From positions 5,405 to 11,687 of the forward strand of contig DNQP01000301.1 in NCBI GenBank assembly GCA_003500955.1: 6,283 bases of DNA. Direction: 5' to 3'. A program made the position numbers and the translations under genes. The stretch is from Curvibacter sp. (lineage in GTDB: Bacteria > Pseudomonadota > Gammaproteobacteria > Burkholderiales > Burkholderiaceae_C). Shown piece after piece: positions 1 through 6,216 of this stretch. Below the pieces are notes generated by a model. That model was not told the origin of the DNA. It ran no database searches and worked only from the letters and a program-made list of their open reading frames with translations. The stretch's first letter is position 1, and each line of letters starts with the position of its first letter.

Positions 1-301
1 TGAGGCTGTCCGGGTTGTGGTGTTGCGGGTTGACGAGCCGCAGCCGCAGTTGCGCGGCATTCCAGCGCGCGCCGGCCCCGGCGAGGTCCGGCGCGAGATT
101 GCCCTGGAAGCGCTCTTCCGGCACGGGGCCGCTGTGGCACAGCAGGCACAGGCCCTCGCTGCGGCTGGCCGCGATGGCGCGGCCGCGCAGGGCGTCGCCC
201 GTCTTGCCTTCCAAGGCCGCGGGGATGCCATCGCCCACCACCGTCACGGCCCCGCCCGCCAGGGGCAGGGTCAGCATGGCGGCCGCGAGCAGAGCCTTCA
301 T
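1..301 (-). CDS. SoxX-like single-haem c-type cytochrome (partial, C-terminus beyond window)
   Basis: The first 100 residues are visible and the gene runs off the left edge. Residues 1-18 form a Sec signal peptide ([17 protein letters not shown]). A single haem-binding site CLLCH lies at residues 52-56. The stretch from about 34 to 100 (GDALRGRAIAASR, then LCLLCHSGP, PEERFQGNLAPDLAGAG and AAQLRLRLVNP) resembles the SoxX family of sulfur-oxidation cytochromes, judged from memory of the family. The product would be a periplasmic one-electron carrier. The start codon overlaps the stop of the upstream molybdopterin subunit (ATGA) and has only a weak Shine-Dalgarno sequence, so translation is probably coupled. 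No soxA, soxY or soxZ gene is visible. The context therefore suggests it accepts electrons from the adjacent molybdenum enzyme. Any other class I cytochrome c is possible, and the distal methionine ligand lies outside the window. Confidence 0.8.
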   Translation of the reverse strand, partial: MKALLAAAMLTLPLAGGAVTVVGDGIPAALEGKTGDALRGRAIAASRSEGLCLLCHSGPVPEERFQGNLAPDLAGAGARWNAAQLRLRLVNPQHHNPDSL

Positions 302-2477
302 GCGCGCTTGAGGTCCTGGCTCTTGAGCGGCAGCTCGCGGATGCGCTTGCCCGTGGCGGCGAAGATGGCGTTGAGCACGGCGGGTGCGGCCACGGCAATG
401 GTGGGCTCGCCCACGCCACCCCAGAAGCCGCCCGAGGGCATGACGATGGTTTCCACCGGCGGCATGTCGGCCAGCCGCAGCACCGGATAGGTGTCGAAGT
501 TCTTCTGCTCGACCGCGCCGTCCTTGACGGTGATCTCGCCGAACAGTGCCGCCGACAGACCGTAGACGAAGGAACCCTCGACCTGGGCCTCGATCTGCTG
601 CGGGTTCACGGCGTGGCCGCAGTCGGTGGCGGCGACGATGCGGTGGATCTTGAGCTTGCCCTCGGCGCTCACCGACACCTCGGCGCAGGCCGCCACGTAG
701 CTGCCGAAGCCCATGGTCTGCGCCAGGCCGCGGTACACGCCCGCGGGCGCAGGGCTGCCCCAGCCCACGCGCGCGGCCACGGCATCGAGCACGGCCAGGT
801 GCTTGGGATGGTTGCCCATGAGCTTGCGCCGCAGCGCCAGCGGGTCCTGACCGGTGGTGTGCGCGATCTCGTCCAGGAAGCACTCGAGGTAGATCGCGTT
901 CTGGTTCAGGTTCACGCCGCGCCAGAAGCCCGCCGGCACATGCGGGTTGCGCATGGCGTGCTCGATCAGCAGGTGGGGGAAGCTGTAGCCGATGGAGGCC
1001 TCGGGCCCGCTGGGGTTGAGACCCTGGTAGACCACCATGTCCTTGCCGTCGCGCATGGCCTGCGGCGCCACCGTGGCCAGGATGGACTGGCCCGCGATGC
1101 GCATGTGCAGGCCCGTGATGTTGCCCTGCTCGTCCAGCCCCGCGCTGAGCTTGGCGGCGGTGATCGGGTGGAAGAAGCAGTGCTGCATGTCTTCCTCGCG
1201 CGACCAGATCAGCTTGATCGGCGTGCCCGGCATGCTCTTGGCGACCTGCACCGCCTGGGTGATGTAGTCGCTGCGCCCGCGCCGGCCGAAGCCACCGCCG
1301 AGCAGCTGCTTGTAGACCTCGCACTGCGCGGCCGGCAGGCCGGCGGCCTCGGCCGTGGCGGCCAGCGCGGCCTCGCCGTTCTGCGTACCCACCCAGACCT
1401 CGCAACGCTCCGCCGTCCAGCGCGCGGTGGCGTTCATGGGCTCCATGCAGGCGTGGTTCTGGTAGGGATAGCCGTAGATGGCCTCGATGCGCCGCGGCGC
1501 GGCCGTGATGGCGGCCACGGCATCGCCGTTGCTGTTACCCACCGAGGTCGCGGGCACCGAGAGGTCCAGGCCGCCGCGCACCATGGCGTGGATGTCGGCC
1601 TGCGAGACCGCCGCGTGGGGGCCGTAGTCCCATTCGATCTGCAGCGCGTCGAGTGCGGTCTTGGCGGTCCACCAGGTGGTGGCCACCACGGCCACGGCGC
1701 TCGGGCCGACCTGCACCACCTTCCTCACGCCTGCGCGGCGCATGACGGGCGCGGCGTTGAAGCTCTTGACCGTGCCGCCGAAGACCGGGCAGTCCTTGAT
1801 GGCGGCGTTGAGCATGCCCGGCAGCTGCAGGTCCATGCCGTAGTCCTGCTGGCCCGTGGTCTTGCGGAAGGTGTCCAGGCGCAGCATGCGCTGGCCCGCG
1901 ATCTTCCAGTCCTTGGGGTCCTTGAGCACCACGCTGGCCGGATCGGGCGGGGTCAGCTTGCTGGCGGCCGCGGCCACGCGGCCGTAGAGTGTCTTGCGTC
2001 CGCTCGGGGTGTGCGTGATCACGCCGCGCGCCACGCTGCACTCGGCCACGGGCACGCCCCAGCCCTCGGCGGCGGCCTGCAAAAGCATCATGCGGGCCAT
2101 GGCGCCGCCCTTACGCACATAGTCGTGCGATTCGCGGATGCCCCGGCTGCCGCCGGTGGAGAAGTTGCCCCAGACGCGCTGGCGCTTGAGGTTCTGGCCC
2201 GGCGTCGGGTACTCGGTGGTCACGCGGCGCCAGTTACAGTCCAGCTCTTCGGCCACCAGCTGGGCCAGGCCGGTCAGCGTGCCCTGACCCATCTCGGAGC
2301 GCGCGATGCGGATCACCACCGTGTCGTCGGGCTTCACGACCACCCAGGCGTTGATCTCGGGCGGCAAGTCGGCGGCCTGGGCCAGCGGCACATGAAAGCC
2401 CACCATCAGGCCACCGGCGGCAGCGCCGGTGCTGGCCAGGAAACTGCGGCGTGTGACGCCCTCGTGTTGCACCGTGC

Positions 2478-2481
<4 letters not shown>
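298..2481 (-). CDS. Xanthine dehydrogenase family molybdopterin-binding subunit (IorB-like), Tat-exported
   Basis: This 727-residue protein is the large subunit of a two-subunit molybdenum hydroxylase of the isoquinoline 1-oxidoreductase beta type, and its length is normal for that group. It begins with a twin-arginine signal (TRRSFLAS, residues 10-17), a hydrophobic stretch to about 36 and an AQA cleavage site, so it should be folded and then exported to the periplasm. Family motifs follow in order: [17 protein letters not shown] (64-80), NHACMEPMN (342-350), the molybdopterin-contact loop GGGFGRR (395-401), [11 protein letters not shown] (518-528) and GGVGEP (688-693). E692 fits the catalytic glutamate of the family. 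The start at 2481 is chosen because an AGGAGG-type ribosome site precedes it, the Tat signal follows it, and its ATG overlaps the small-subunit stop by 4 bp. An open frame continues upstream to 3030, but only opposite-frame small-subunit code lies there. Substrates of relatives include N-heterocycles, nicotinate and aldehydes; which applies here is unknown. Confidence 0.93.
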
Positions 2482-2984
<503 letters not shown>

Positions 2985-2990
2985 CGCTTG

Positions 2991-2997
2991 CTCCTCC
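2991..2997 (-). promoter_or_regulatory. Strong ribosome binding site of the [2Fe-2S] subunit gene
   Basis: GGAGGAG on the minus strand with a 6-nt spacer to the ATG at 2984. It decides the start of the small subunit against the longer open frame. It is the strongest ribosome site seen among the minus-strand genes that do not follow another by overlap. Confidence 0.8.
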
Positions 2998-3006
2998 ATG
3001 GTGGTG

Positions 3007-3028
3007 CGCGGGCCCGCGAGACCGGGCC
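3007..3028. repeat. GC-only palindrome and overlapping hairpin in the molybdenum-hydroxylase operon leader
   Basis: Positions 3007-3018 are a perfect 12-bp palindrome (CGCGGGCCCGCG). Overlapping it, 3011-3016 and 3023-3028 form a perfect 6-bp stem (GGCCCG/CGGGCC) with a 6-base loop. Both lie between the candidate -10 box and the ribosome site of the [2Fe-2S] subunit gene, so they would be in the 5' leader. No T-run follows on either strand, so this is not an intrinsic terminator. It could be an operator or leader fold, or chance in GC-rich DNA. Confidence 0.4.
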
Positions 3029-3035
3029 ACGGTGT

Positions 3036-3064
3036 TTTATACGGGATTTCGCTGACCGCTGCAC
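3036..3064 (-). promoter_or_regulatory. Candidate promoter of the molybdenum-hydroxylase operon
   Basis: On the minus strand TATAAA (3041-3036) is a good -10 box in an otherwise GC-rich gap. The hexamer 17 bp upstream, GTGCAG, is a poor -35 match, which may mean an activator is needed. Transcription would start about 45 nt before the ATG. This 132-bp gap (2985-3116) is the only sizeable space ahead of the three-gene operon, and I see no clear terminator in it for the preceding gene. Confidence 0.4.
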
Positions 3065-3116
3065 CCACGACAGCCCCTAGGCGCACGTGGCCAGGGTTTA
3101 CCCGGTGATGGCGCGC

Positions 3117-3389
3117 TCAGCCCGCGAGTTGCGCACTCGCCTTGTCCAGCCAGAGCTGCAGGCTGTCGAGCAGGTCGCGCTGGCTGAAGGAGCAACTCTC
3201 TTCGGAGAACAAGGCGCTCGATTCGAGCCGGTCCAGCAGGCCCATCAGCACCTCGCCGTAGCGCGGCGGCAGCGCGGCCAGCAGCGCATCCTGCGCACGC
3301 GCCAGGCGGCAGAAGGCGGCGGTGGTGCCCGGTTCGGTGCGCAGGGCATTGAGCCCGAGCTGCAGGGGGGCGAGCAGGGGATGGCTCAT
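3117..3389 (-). CDS. Conserved-looking hypothetical protein, 90 aa
   Basis: I do not recognise this family. The protein is soluble-looking, largely alpha-helical and leucine/alanine-rich, with no signal peptide, no membrane segment and two isolated cysteines (C27, C66). Candidate helices span about 5-17, 22-40, 44-60 and 70-88. An upstream in-frame start at 3431 exists, but the ATG at 3389 is preferred because it overlaps the stop of the membrane-protein gene by 4 bp (ATGA). No Shine-Dalgarno sequence precedes it, which fits translational coupling by re-initiation. The tight overlap suggests it works with, or at least is co-expressed with, that small membrane protein. That it is a real gene rests on the overlap and on coding-like GC bias, not on homology. 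Confidence 0.65.
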   Translation of the reverse strand: MSHPLLAPLQLGLNALRTEPGTTAAFCRLARAQDALLAALPPRYGEVLMGLLDRLESSALFSEESCSFSQRDLLDSLQLWLDKASAQLAG

Positions 3390-3766
3390 GGATAGCGGGT
3401 CATGGTGCGGTTCAGGCCCTTGCGGGCGCATTCGTACAGCCCGTCTTCACAGGGCGCGCGGTAGTCGAGGCGGCCCGACAGCAGCAGTGCATGCGCGCCG
3501 GCCACACAGGCCAGCGCCAGCAGGGCCGTGAGCAGGGCTTCCCGGGGGCGGCGGGTGAAGAGGCTGTAGGGCGCGCACAGCGCCAGGCTGACCAGCGCGG
3601 CGGCGACGACCAGCGTGCCCATGTCCGGGTTGCTGAAGTGCTGCCACTCGGCGTAGAGCAGGTAGGCGGCATCGGCCGTCACGGCCAGCACCAGCAGGAT
3701 GGCCAGGGCCGAGGGCCAGGTGGTGCCGGGCGGCGCGACGGGGCCGCTGGGTTTGCCGGTTTTCAT
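3386..3766 (-). CDS. Small integral membrane protein, three predicted helices, 126 aa
   Basis: I do not recognise a named family. After a short proline- and lysine-containing N-terminus there are three hydrophobic stretches, at about residues 17-38, 49-70 and 76-98. Arginines in TRRPRE (71-76) between the second and third place that loop, and so probably the N-terminus, on opposite faces from the first loop by the positive-inside rule, although the assignment is weak. The C-terminal 28 residues are polar with two cysteines (C106, C113) spaced CEDGLYEC, which could form a disulfide if periplasmic. The gene begins 27 bp after the stop of the solute-binding protein gene and has no clear ribosome site. 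It overlaps the next gene by 4 bp. No function can be assigned. Confidence 0.7.
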   Translation of the reverse strand: MKTGKPSGPVAPPGTTWPSALAILLVLAVTADAAYLLYAEWQHFSNPDMGTLVVAAALVSLALCAPYSLFTRRPREALLTALLALACVAGAHALLLSGRLDYRAPCEDGLYECARKGLNRTMTRYP

Positions 3767-3793
3767 GTGGGGCAGGCCAGGTTCGGGTGGTCG

Positions 3794-4756
3794 TCAATCC
3801 AGCCGCGCGCCGGATTTCTGCACGGCCGCTGCCCAGCGCGGCATCTCCGTGGCGAGGAACTTGGCGAACTCGTCCGCACCGAGGAAGGCCGGGTCGGCGC
3901 CCTGGGTGATCATGCGCTCGCGCAGATCGGGCGCGCTCAGCACCTGGCGGAAGGCGTCGCTGAGCTTGGCCACCACGTCCTTGGGGGTGCCGGCCGGCGC
4001 GAGAAAGCCGTAGAAGCCCACGACCTCGAAGCCGGCGATGCCGCTCTCGATCACCGTGGGGATCTCGGGCAGGGCCGGGTTGCGCGTGCGGCTGGTCACA
4101 GCCAGCGCGCGTACCTTGCCCTGCTTGTGGTAGGCCGCGGCCTGCGGAATCGATTCGGCCATGAACTGCACCTGCCCGGCCATGAGGTCGGTGAAGGCCG
4201 GGGCGCTGCCGCGGTAGGGGATGTGCACCATGAACAGGCCCGTGCTGCTCTTGAACATCTCGGGCACCAGATGGCTGATGCCACCATTGCCGGCCGAGCC
4301 GTAGTTGACCTGGCCCGGGCGCGAGCGCGTGTAGTCCATGAACTCCTGGAGCGTCTTCGCGGGCACCTGCGGGTTGACCAGCAGGGCTAGCGGCTGCATG
4401 GCCGTGCGCGCGATCGGCACGAAGTCCTTGAGCGTGGCGTAGGGCAGCTTGCTGTAGAGCGCCGGGTTGATGACCATCACCCCCGTGTTGGCCAGCATGA
4501 GGGTGTGGCCGTCGGGGGCGGCCTTCATCACCTCCTGCGCGCCCACGGTACCGCCGGCACCGGACTTGTAGTCGATCAGCACCGGCTGGCCCAATGCGGC
4601 CTGCAGGCGGTCGGCCAGCAGGCGCGCATGCTGGTCCAGCGGGCCACCGGCGGGGAAGCCGATGACGATGCGCACCGGCTTGGAGGGGAAGGTCTGGGCG
4701 TTGGCTCCCAGGGCCAGCAGCAGGCTGGCGAACAGAAAGGCGAGGGTCTTGCGCAT
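3794..4756 (-). CDS. Tripartite tricarboxylate transporter substrate-binding protein (Bug/TctC family)
   Basis: A 320-residue periplasmic solute-binding protein of the Bug family, the usual length. Residues 1-20 are a Sec signal peptide ending ANA, and the mature protein starts QTFPSKPVRIVIGFPAGGPLD. The GFPAGGPLD segment (33-41) is the typical first ligand loop and D41 its conserved aspartate. Further family signatures are the GAGGTVGAQEV loop (66-76), DGHTLMLAN (82-90), YGSAGNGG (152-159), HIPYRGSAPAFTDLMAGQVQ (174-193) and FYGFLAPAGTP (248-258). The ligand, probably a small carboxylate, cannot be inferred. No tctA or tctB membrane genes are in the window, so this is an orphan receptor as is common in Burkholderiales, where such proteins may share a transporter or act in sensing. 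The start has no visible Shine-Dalgarno sequence; a CACAAT box lies upstream. Confidence 0.95.
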   Translation of the reverse strand: MRKTLAFLFASLLLALGANAQTFPSKPVRIVIGFPAGGPLDQHARLLADRLQAALGQPVLIDYKSGAGGTVGAQEVMKAAPDGHTLMLANTGVMVINPALYSKLPYATLKDFVPIARTAMQPLALLVNPQVPAKTLQEFMDYTRSRPGQVNYGSAGNGGISHLVPEMFKSSTGLFMVHIPYRGSAPAFTDLMAGQVQFMAESIPQAAAYHKQGKVRALAVTSRTRNPALPEIPTVIESGIAGFEVVGFYGFLAPAGTPKDVVAKLSDAFRQVLSAPDLRERMITQGADPAFLGADEFAKFLATEMPRWAAAVQKSGARLD

Positions 4757-4784
4757 GATGAAGGCGTCAGTGGACGGATGGCCG

Positions 4785-4790
4785 ATTGTG
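4785..4790 (-). promoter_or_regulatory. Candidate -10 box upstream of the Bug/TctC gene
   Basis: CACAAT on the minus strand (4 of 6 with TATAAT), the same hexamer seen ahead of the pilin and of the right-edge gene. It would give a leader of about 22 nt. No convincing -35 is present at 16-18 bp. The 84-bp gap 4757-4840 holds nothing else recognisable apart from a 10-bp match (4815-4824) to the gap ahead of the molybdenum-enzyme operon. Confidence 0.3.
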
Positions 4791-4840
4791 CGTCCGGTCC
4801 GGGCGCCAAACGGGCCGGGTAAACGCGGATTTCGCGCGCG

Positions 4841-5506
4841 TCAGCGCGACCGCGGCCGGGTGGGCAGGTATTGCCCGGCCGTCACGCCCATGGAGACATA
4901 GATGCTCGTGACGGCTTCCACACCCAGTTCGGCAGACTCCACCCAGTCGGCCGGCACGAAGAGCAGGCCGCCGCCCACCGGCACGGGGGCCGTGGGCACG
5001 AGCACGCCCAGGTAGGGCTGGCCGCCGAGCAGCACCGGCTCGGGCGTGGAGAGCAGGCCCAGCACGGCCGTGCCCTGGGTGTCCTGGCGGCCGCCGAAAT
5101 AGAGCCAGACCGGGCTCATGGATTTGAGTCCCGCCTCGGGCGACTGCGCGAATAGCGCGACGAGCTTCTGGATCACGTCGTAGACCGTGCGCACCACGGG
5201 GATGCGCTGCAACACGCTGTTGAAGATGCGCGCCAGGCCCCGCTCCAGCCCGGCCTCGGTCAGCAGGCCCAGCAGGTAGACGCAAGCCAGCAGCAGGAGC
5301 AGGCCCAGCGCATAGCCCAGCAACTCCGAACCCGTGCCGCCCAGGCCCAGGCGCACGAGCAGCTGGCCGAAGACGCTCTGCGGCCCGAGCCAGGTCGAGA
5401 GCAGGCTCAGGGCCCAGCCGATCAGGATCAGCGTCGCCGCCAGCGGCAGCATGGCCAGTAGACCGGTGAGCAGGGTGCGCAGGGGATGGCGGAACTGGAG
5501 TTTCAT
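4841..5506 (-). CDS. DUF502 family inner-membrane protein
   Basis: A 221-residue protein with the DUF502 layout: a short basic N-terminus (KLQFRHPLR), a first transmembrane helix at about 11-37, a second at about 62-83, then a mixed alpha/beta domain. The segment RIPVVRTVYDVIQKL (101-115) just after the second helix is the family's most recognisable part, followed by MSPVWLYFGGR (130-140) and PVPVGGGLLFVP. The biochemical role of the family is unknown; plant members are called LIKE-COV. Length is normal and nothing is missing. No Shine-Dalgarno sequence precedes the ATG; instead a -10-like TACAGT ends 7 nt before it, suggesting a leaderless transcript. It is divergent from the pilin gene and is followed by the Bug/TctC gene after 84 bp, probably a separate transcription unit. 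Confidence 0.9.
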   Translation of the reverse strand: MKLQFRHPLRTLLTGLLAMLPLAATLILIGWALSLLSTWLGPQSVFGQLLVRLGLGGTGSELLGYALGLLLLLACVYLLGLLTEAGLERGLARIFNSVLQRIPVVRTVYDVIQKLVALFAQSPEAGLKSMSPVWLYFGGRQDTQGTAVLGLLSTPEPVLLGGQPYLGVLVPTAPVPVGGGLLFVPADWVESAELGVEAVTSIYVSMGVTAGQYLPTRPRSR

Positions 5507-5513
5507 GAAGGGA

Positions 5514-5544
5514 ACTGTAGCGGTTGCGGCGTCTGCGGCGTCAA
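5514..5544 (-). promoter_or_regulatory. Candidate leaderless promoter of the DUF502 gene
   Basis: On the minus strand TTGACG (5544-5539, 5 of 6 with consensus) and TACAGT (5519-5514, 4 of 6) are separated by 19 bp, slightly long. The -10 hexamer is followed by TCCCTTC and then the ATG, so transcription would start at or within a base or two of the start codon. The absence of any Shine-Dalgarno sequence agrees with this. Confidence 0.5.
5525..5542. repeat. 9-bp tandem direct repeat (TGCGGCGTC twice)
   Basis: Two perfect adjacent copies of TGCGGCGTC at 5525-5533 and 5534-5542. They occupy most of the spacer of the candidate DUF502 promoter. They may be a regulator half-site pair spaced about one helical turn, or a replication-slippage duplication. 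Duplication could also explain the long 19-bp spacer. Confidence 0.6.
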
Positions 5545-5570
5545 AAAGTCACGCTGCATGACGCTTTTTT
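5538..5570. repeat. Inverted repeat with A and T tracts between divergent genes
   Basis: GCGTCA (5538-5543) and TGACGC (5559-5564) are perfect 6-bp arms around a 15-base interior. Within it GTCA (5548-5551) pairs with TGAC (5559-5562). A5 lies before the inner hairpin and T6 (5565-5570) after it, so it resembles a weak bidirectional terminator or insulator. No gene ends here on either strand, because the flanking genes diverge. Confidence 0.4.
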
Positions 5571-5580
5571 GCTATCAAAT

Positions 5581-5610
5581 TTGTATGAACGGAGGCGGCT
5601 CGGGCACAAT
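5581..5610 (+). promoter_or_regulatory. Candidate promoter of the pilin gene
   Basis: TTGTAT (5581-5586) and CACAAT (5605-5610) are spaced by 18 bp; both match sigma-70 boxes only partly. Transcription would begin near 5617 and leave about 30 nt of leader containing the ribosome site. I found no sigma-54 box (GG-N10-GC type with TGGCAC/TTGCA), which drives many type IV pilin genes elsewhere. Confidence 0.4.
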
Positions 5611-5637
5611 CCAGACCATACATCGCTCATCCACGCT

Positions 5638-5642
5638 GGAGG
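5638..5642 (+). promoter_or_regulatory. Ribosome binding site of the pilin gene
   Basis: GGAGG with a 5-nt spacer to the ATG at 5648. It fixes the start at the class III leader peptide and excludes the longer open frame that reaches back to 5486, whose N-terminus lies across the promoter region. Confidence 0.8.
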
Positions 5643-5647
5643 TCCCC

Positions 5648-6145
5648 ATGAAAAAGCTGTCCCGCGGTTTCACCCTGATCGAACTGATCATCGTGATCAC
5701 CATCATTGCCATCCTCGCGGCCATTGCCCTGCCGCGTTACATCGCCGCACAACGTGATGCGCGCGTGTCCAAGATGCAAGGCATCTATGGCTCGGTCCGT
5801 GCGGCCGCCGCCTTGGCCAAGGCTCGTTGCGAGCTGGATCTGGCGGTACCATCCGCAGTCGCTCCGCTGCCCACCTGCACTGCAGCGGCTGGTACTGCCA
5901 CGATGGATGGCGCCAATATCGCCATGGTCAACCGCTATCCGGCCGCAACCGCGGCCGGTATCGTCACTGCCGCTGGTATTGACACGGTCAACCCTGCCAA
6001 TGATGGGCTGGTTATTGTGGCTGGCAATCCCATTTTGATCCGGGCGGTGGGCGCGACGAACGCGGCGACGTGCCAGGTCAGCTACACGGCCGCTGCGGCG
6101 GCGGGCGCTGCGCCGAATATTGCGCTGGCGACTGACGGCTGCTGA
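5648..6145 (+). CDS. Type IV pilin-like protein with class III leader (possibly MSHA-like)
   Basis: A 165-residue prepilin. The leader is seven residues (MKKLSRG), cleaved before F8 by prepilin peptidase, followed by FTLIELIIVITIIAILAAIA with the essential glutamate E12 (mature +5). The hydrophobic helix runs from about 8 to 28. After it, ALPRYIAAQRDARVSKMQGI and RYPAATAAGI (96-105) recall MSHA-type pilins such as MshA more than the Neisseria PilE type; this is from memory. Four cysteines (C61, C77, C142, C165) suggest two disulfides, the last pair closing a C-terminal D-loop. The C-terminal half is rich in alanine, unusually so around 147-157. It is followed 16 bp later by a strong terminator and has its own promoter, so it is likely a single-gene transcript. 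No assembly genes (ATPase, platform protein, secretin, peptidase) are in the window. It could be a major or minor pilin or a pseudopilin. Confidence 0.92.
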   Translation: MKKLSRGFTLIELIIVITIIAILAAIALPRYIAAQRDARVSKMQGIYGSVRAAAALAKARCELDLAVPSAVAPLPTCTAAAGTATMDGANIAMVNRYPAATAAGIVTAAGIDTVNPANDGLVIVAGNPILIRAVGATNAATCQVSYTAAAAAGAAPNIALATDGC

Positions 6146-6161
6146 TCCTTCCCGACTCCCC

Positions 6162-6216
6162 ACAAGGGGCTGGTCACGGCGGGCACAATGCCTGTCATGA
6201 CCAGCCCCTTGTTTTT
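6162..6216 (+). terminator. Intrinsic terminator of the pilin gene, overlapping the next gene's start
   Basis: A perfect 15-bp inverted repeat: ACAAGGGGCTGGTCA (6162-6176) and TGACCAGCCCCTTGT (6198-6212), with a 21-base loop and a T-run at 6212-6216. The T-run follows only in the plus direction, so it terminates plus-strand transcripts and begins 16 bp after the pilin stop. The loop contains a further small hairpin (GGCA, CAA, TGCC at 6182-6192). The 3' arm and T-run are also the first codons of the gene starting at 6197. Confidence 0.85.
6184..6189 (+). promoter_or_regulatory. Candidate -10 box inside the terminator loop
   Basis: CACAAT ends exactly 7 nt before the ATG at 6197, the same geometry as the DUF502 promoter, so the transcript would be leaderless. 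No good -35 lies 16-18 bp upstream; that position falls in the left arm of the hairpin. The surrounding GGGCACAAT also occurs at the pilin promoter (5602-5610). Confidence 0.4.

Noticed and set aside
3491..4390. A 299-codon plus-strand open frame opposite the membrane protein and the Bug/TctC gene.
   Set aside because: It spans two real genes on the other strand, has a shadow-like composition and no ribosome site or domain.
4826..4860. CG-rich alternating tract at the end of the DUF502 gene considered as its terminator.
   Set aside because: Short GCGC pairings are possible, but there is no stable stem followed by a T-run on the minus strand.
5486..5647. Upstream extension of the pilin frame, including a CSGCGVCGVKKSRC-like cysteine cluster.
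   Set aside because: The cysteines are produced by translating the tandem repeat in the promoter region. A good ribosome site and the prepilin leader place the true start at 5648.
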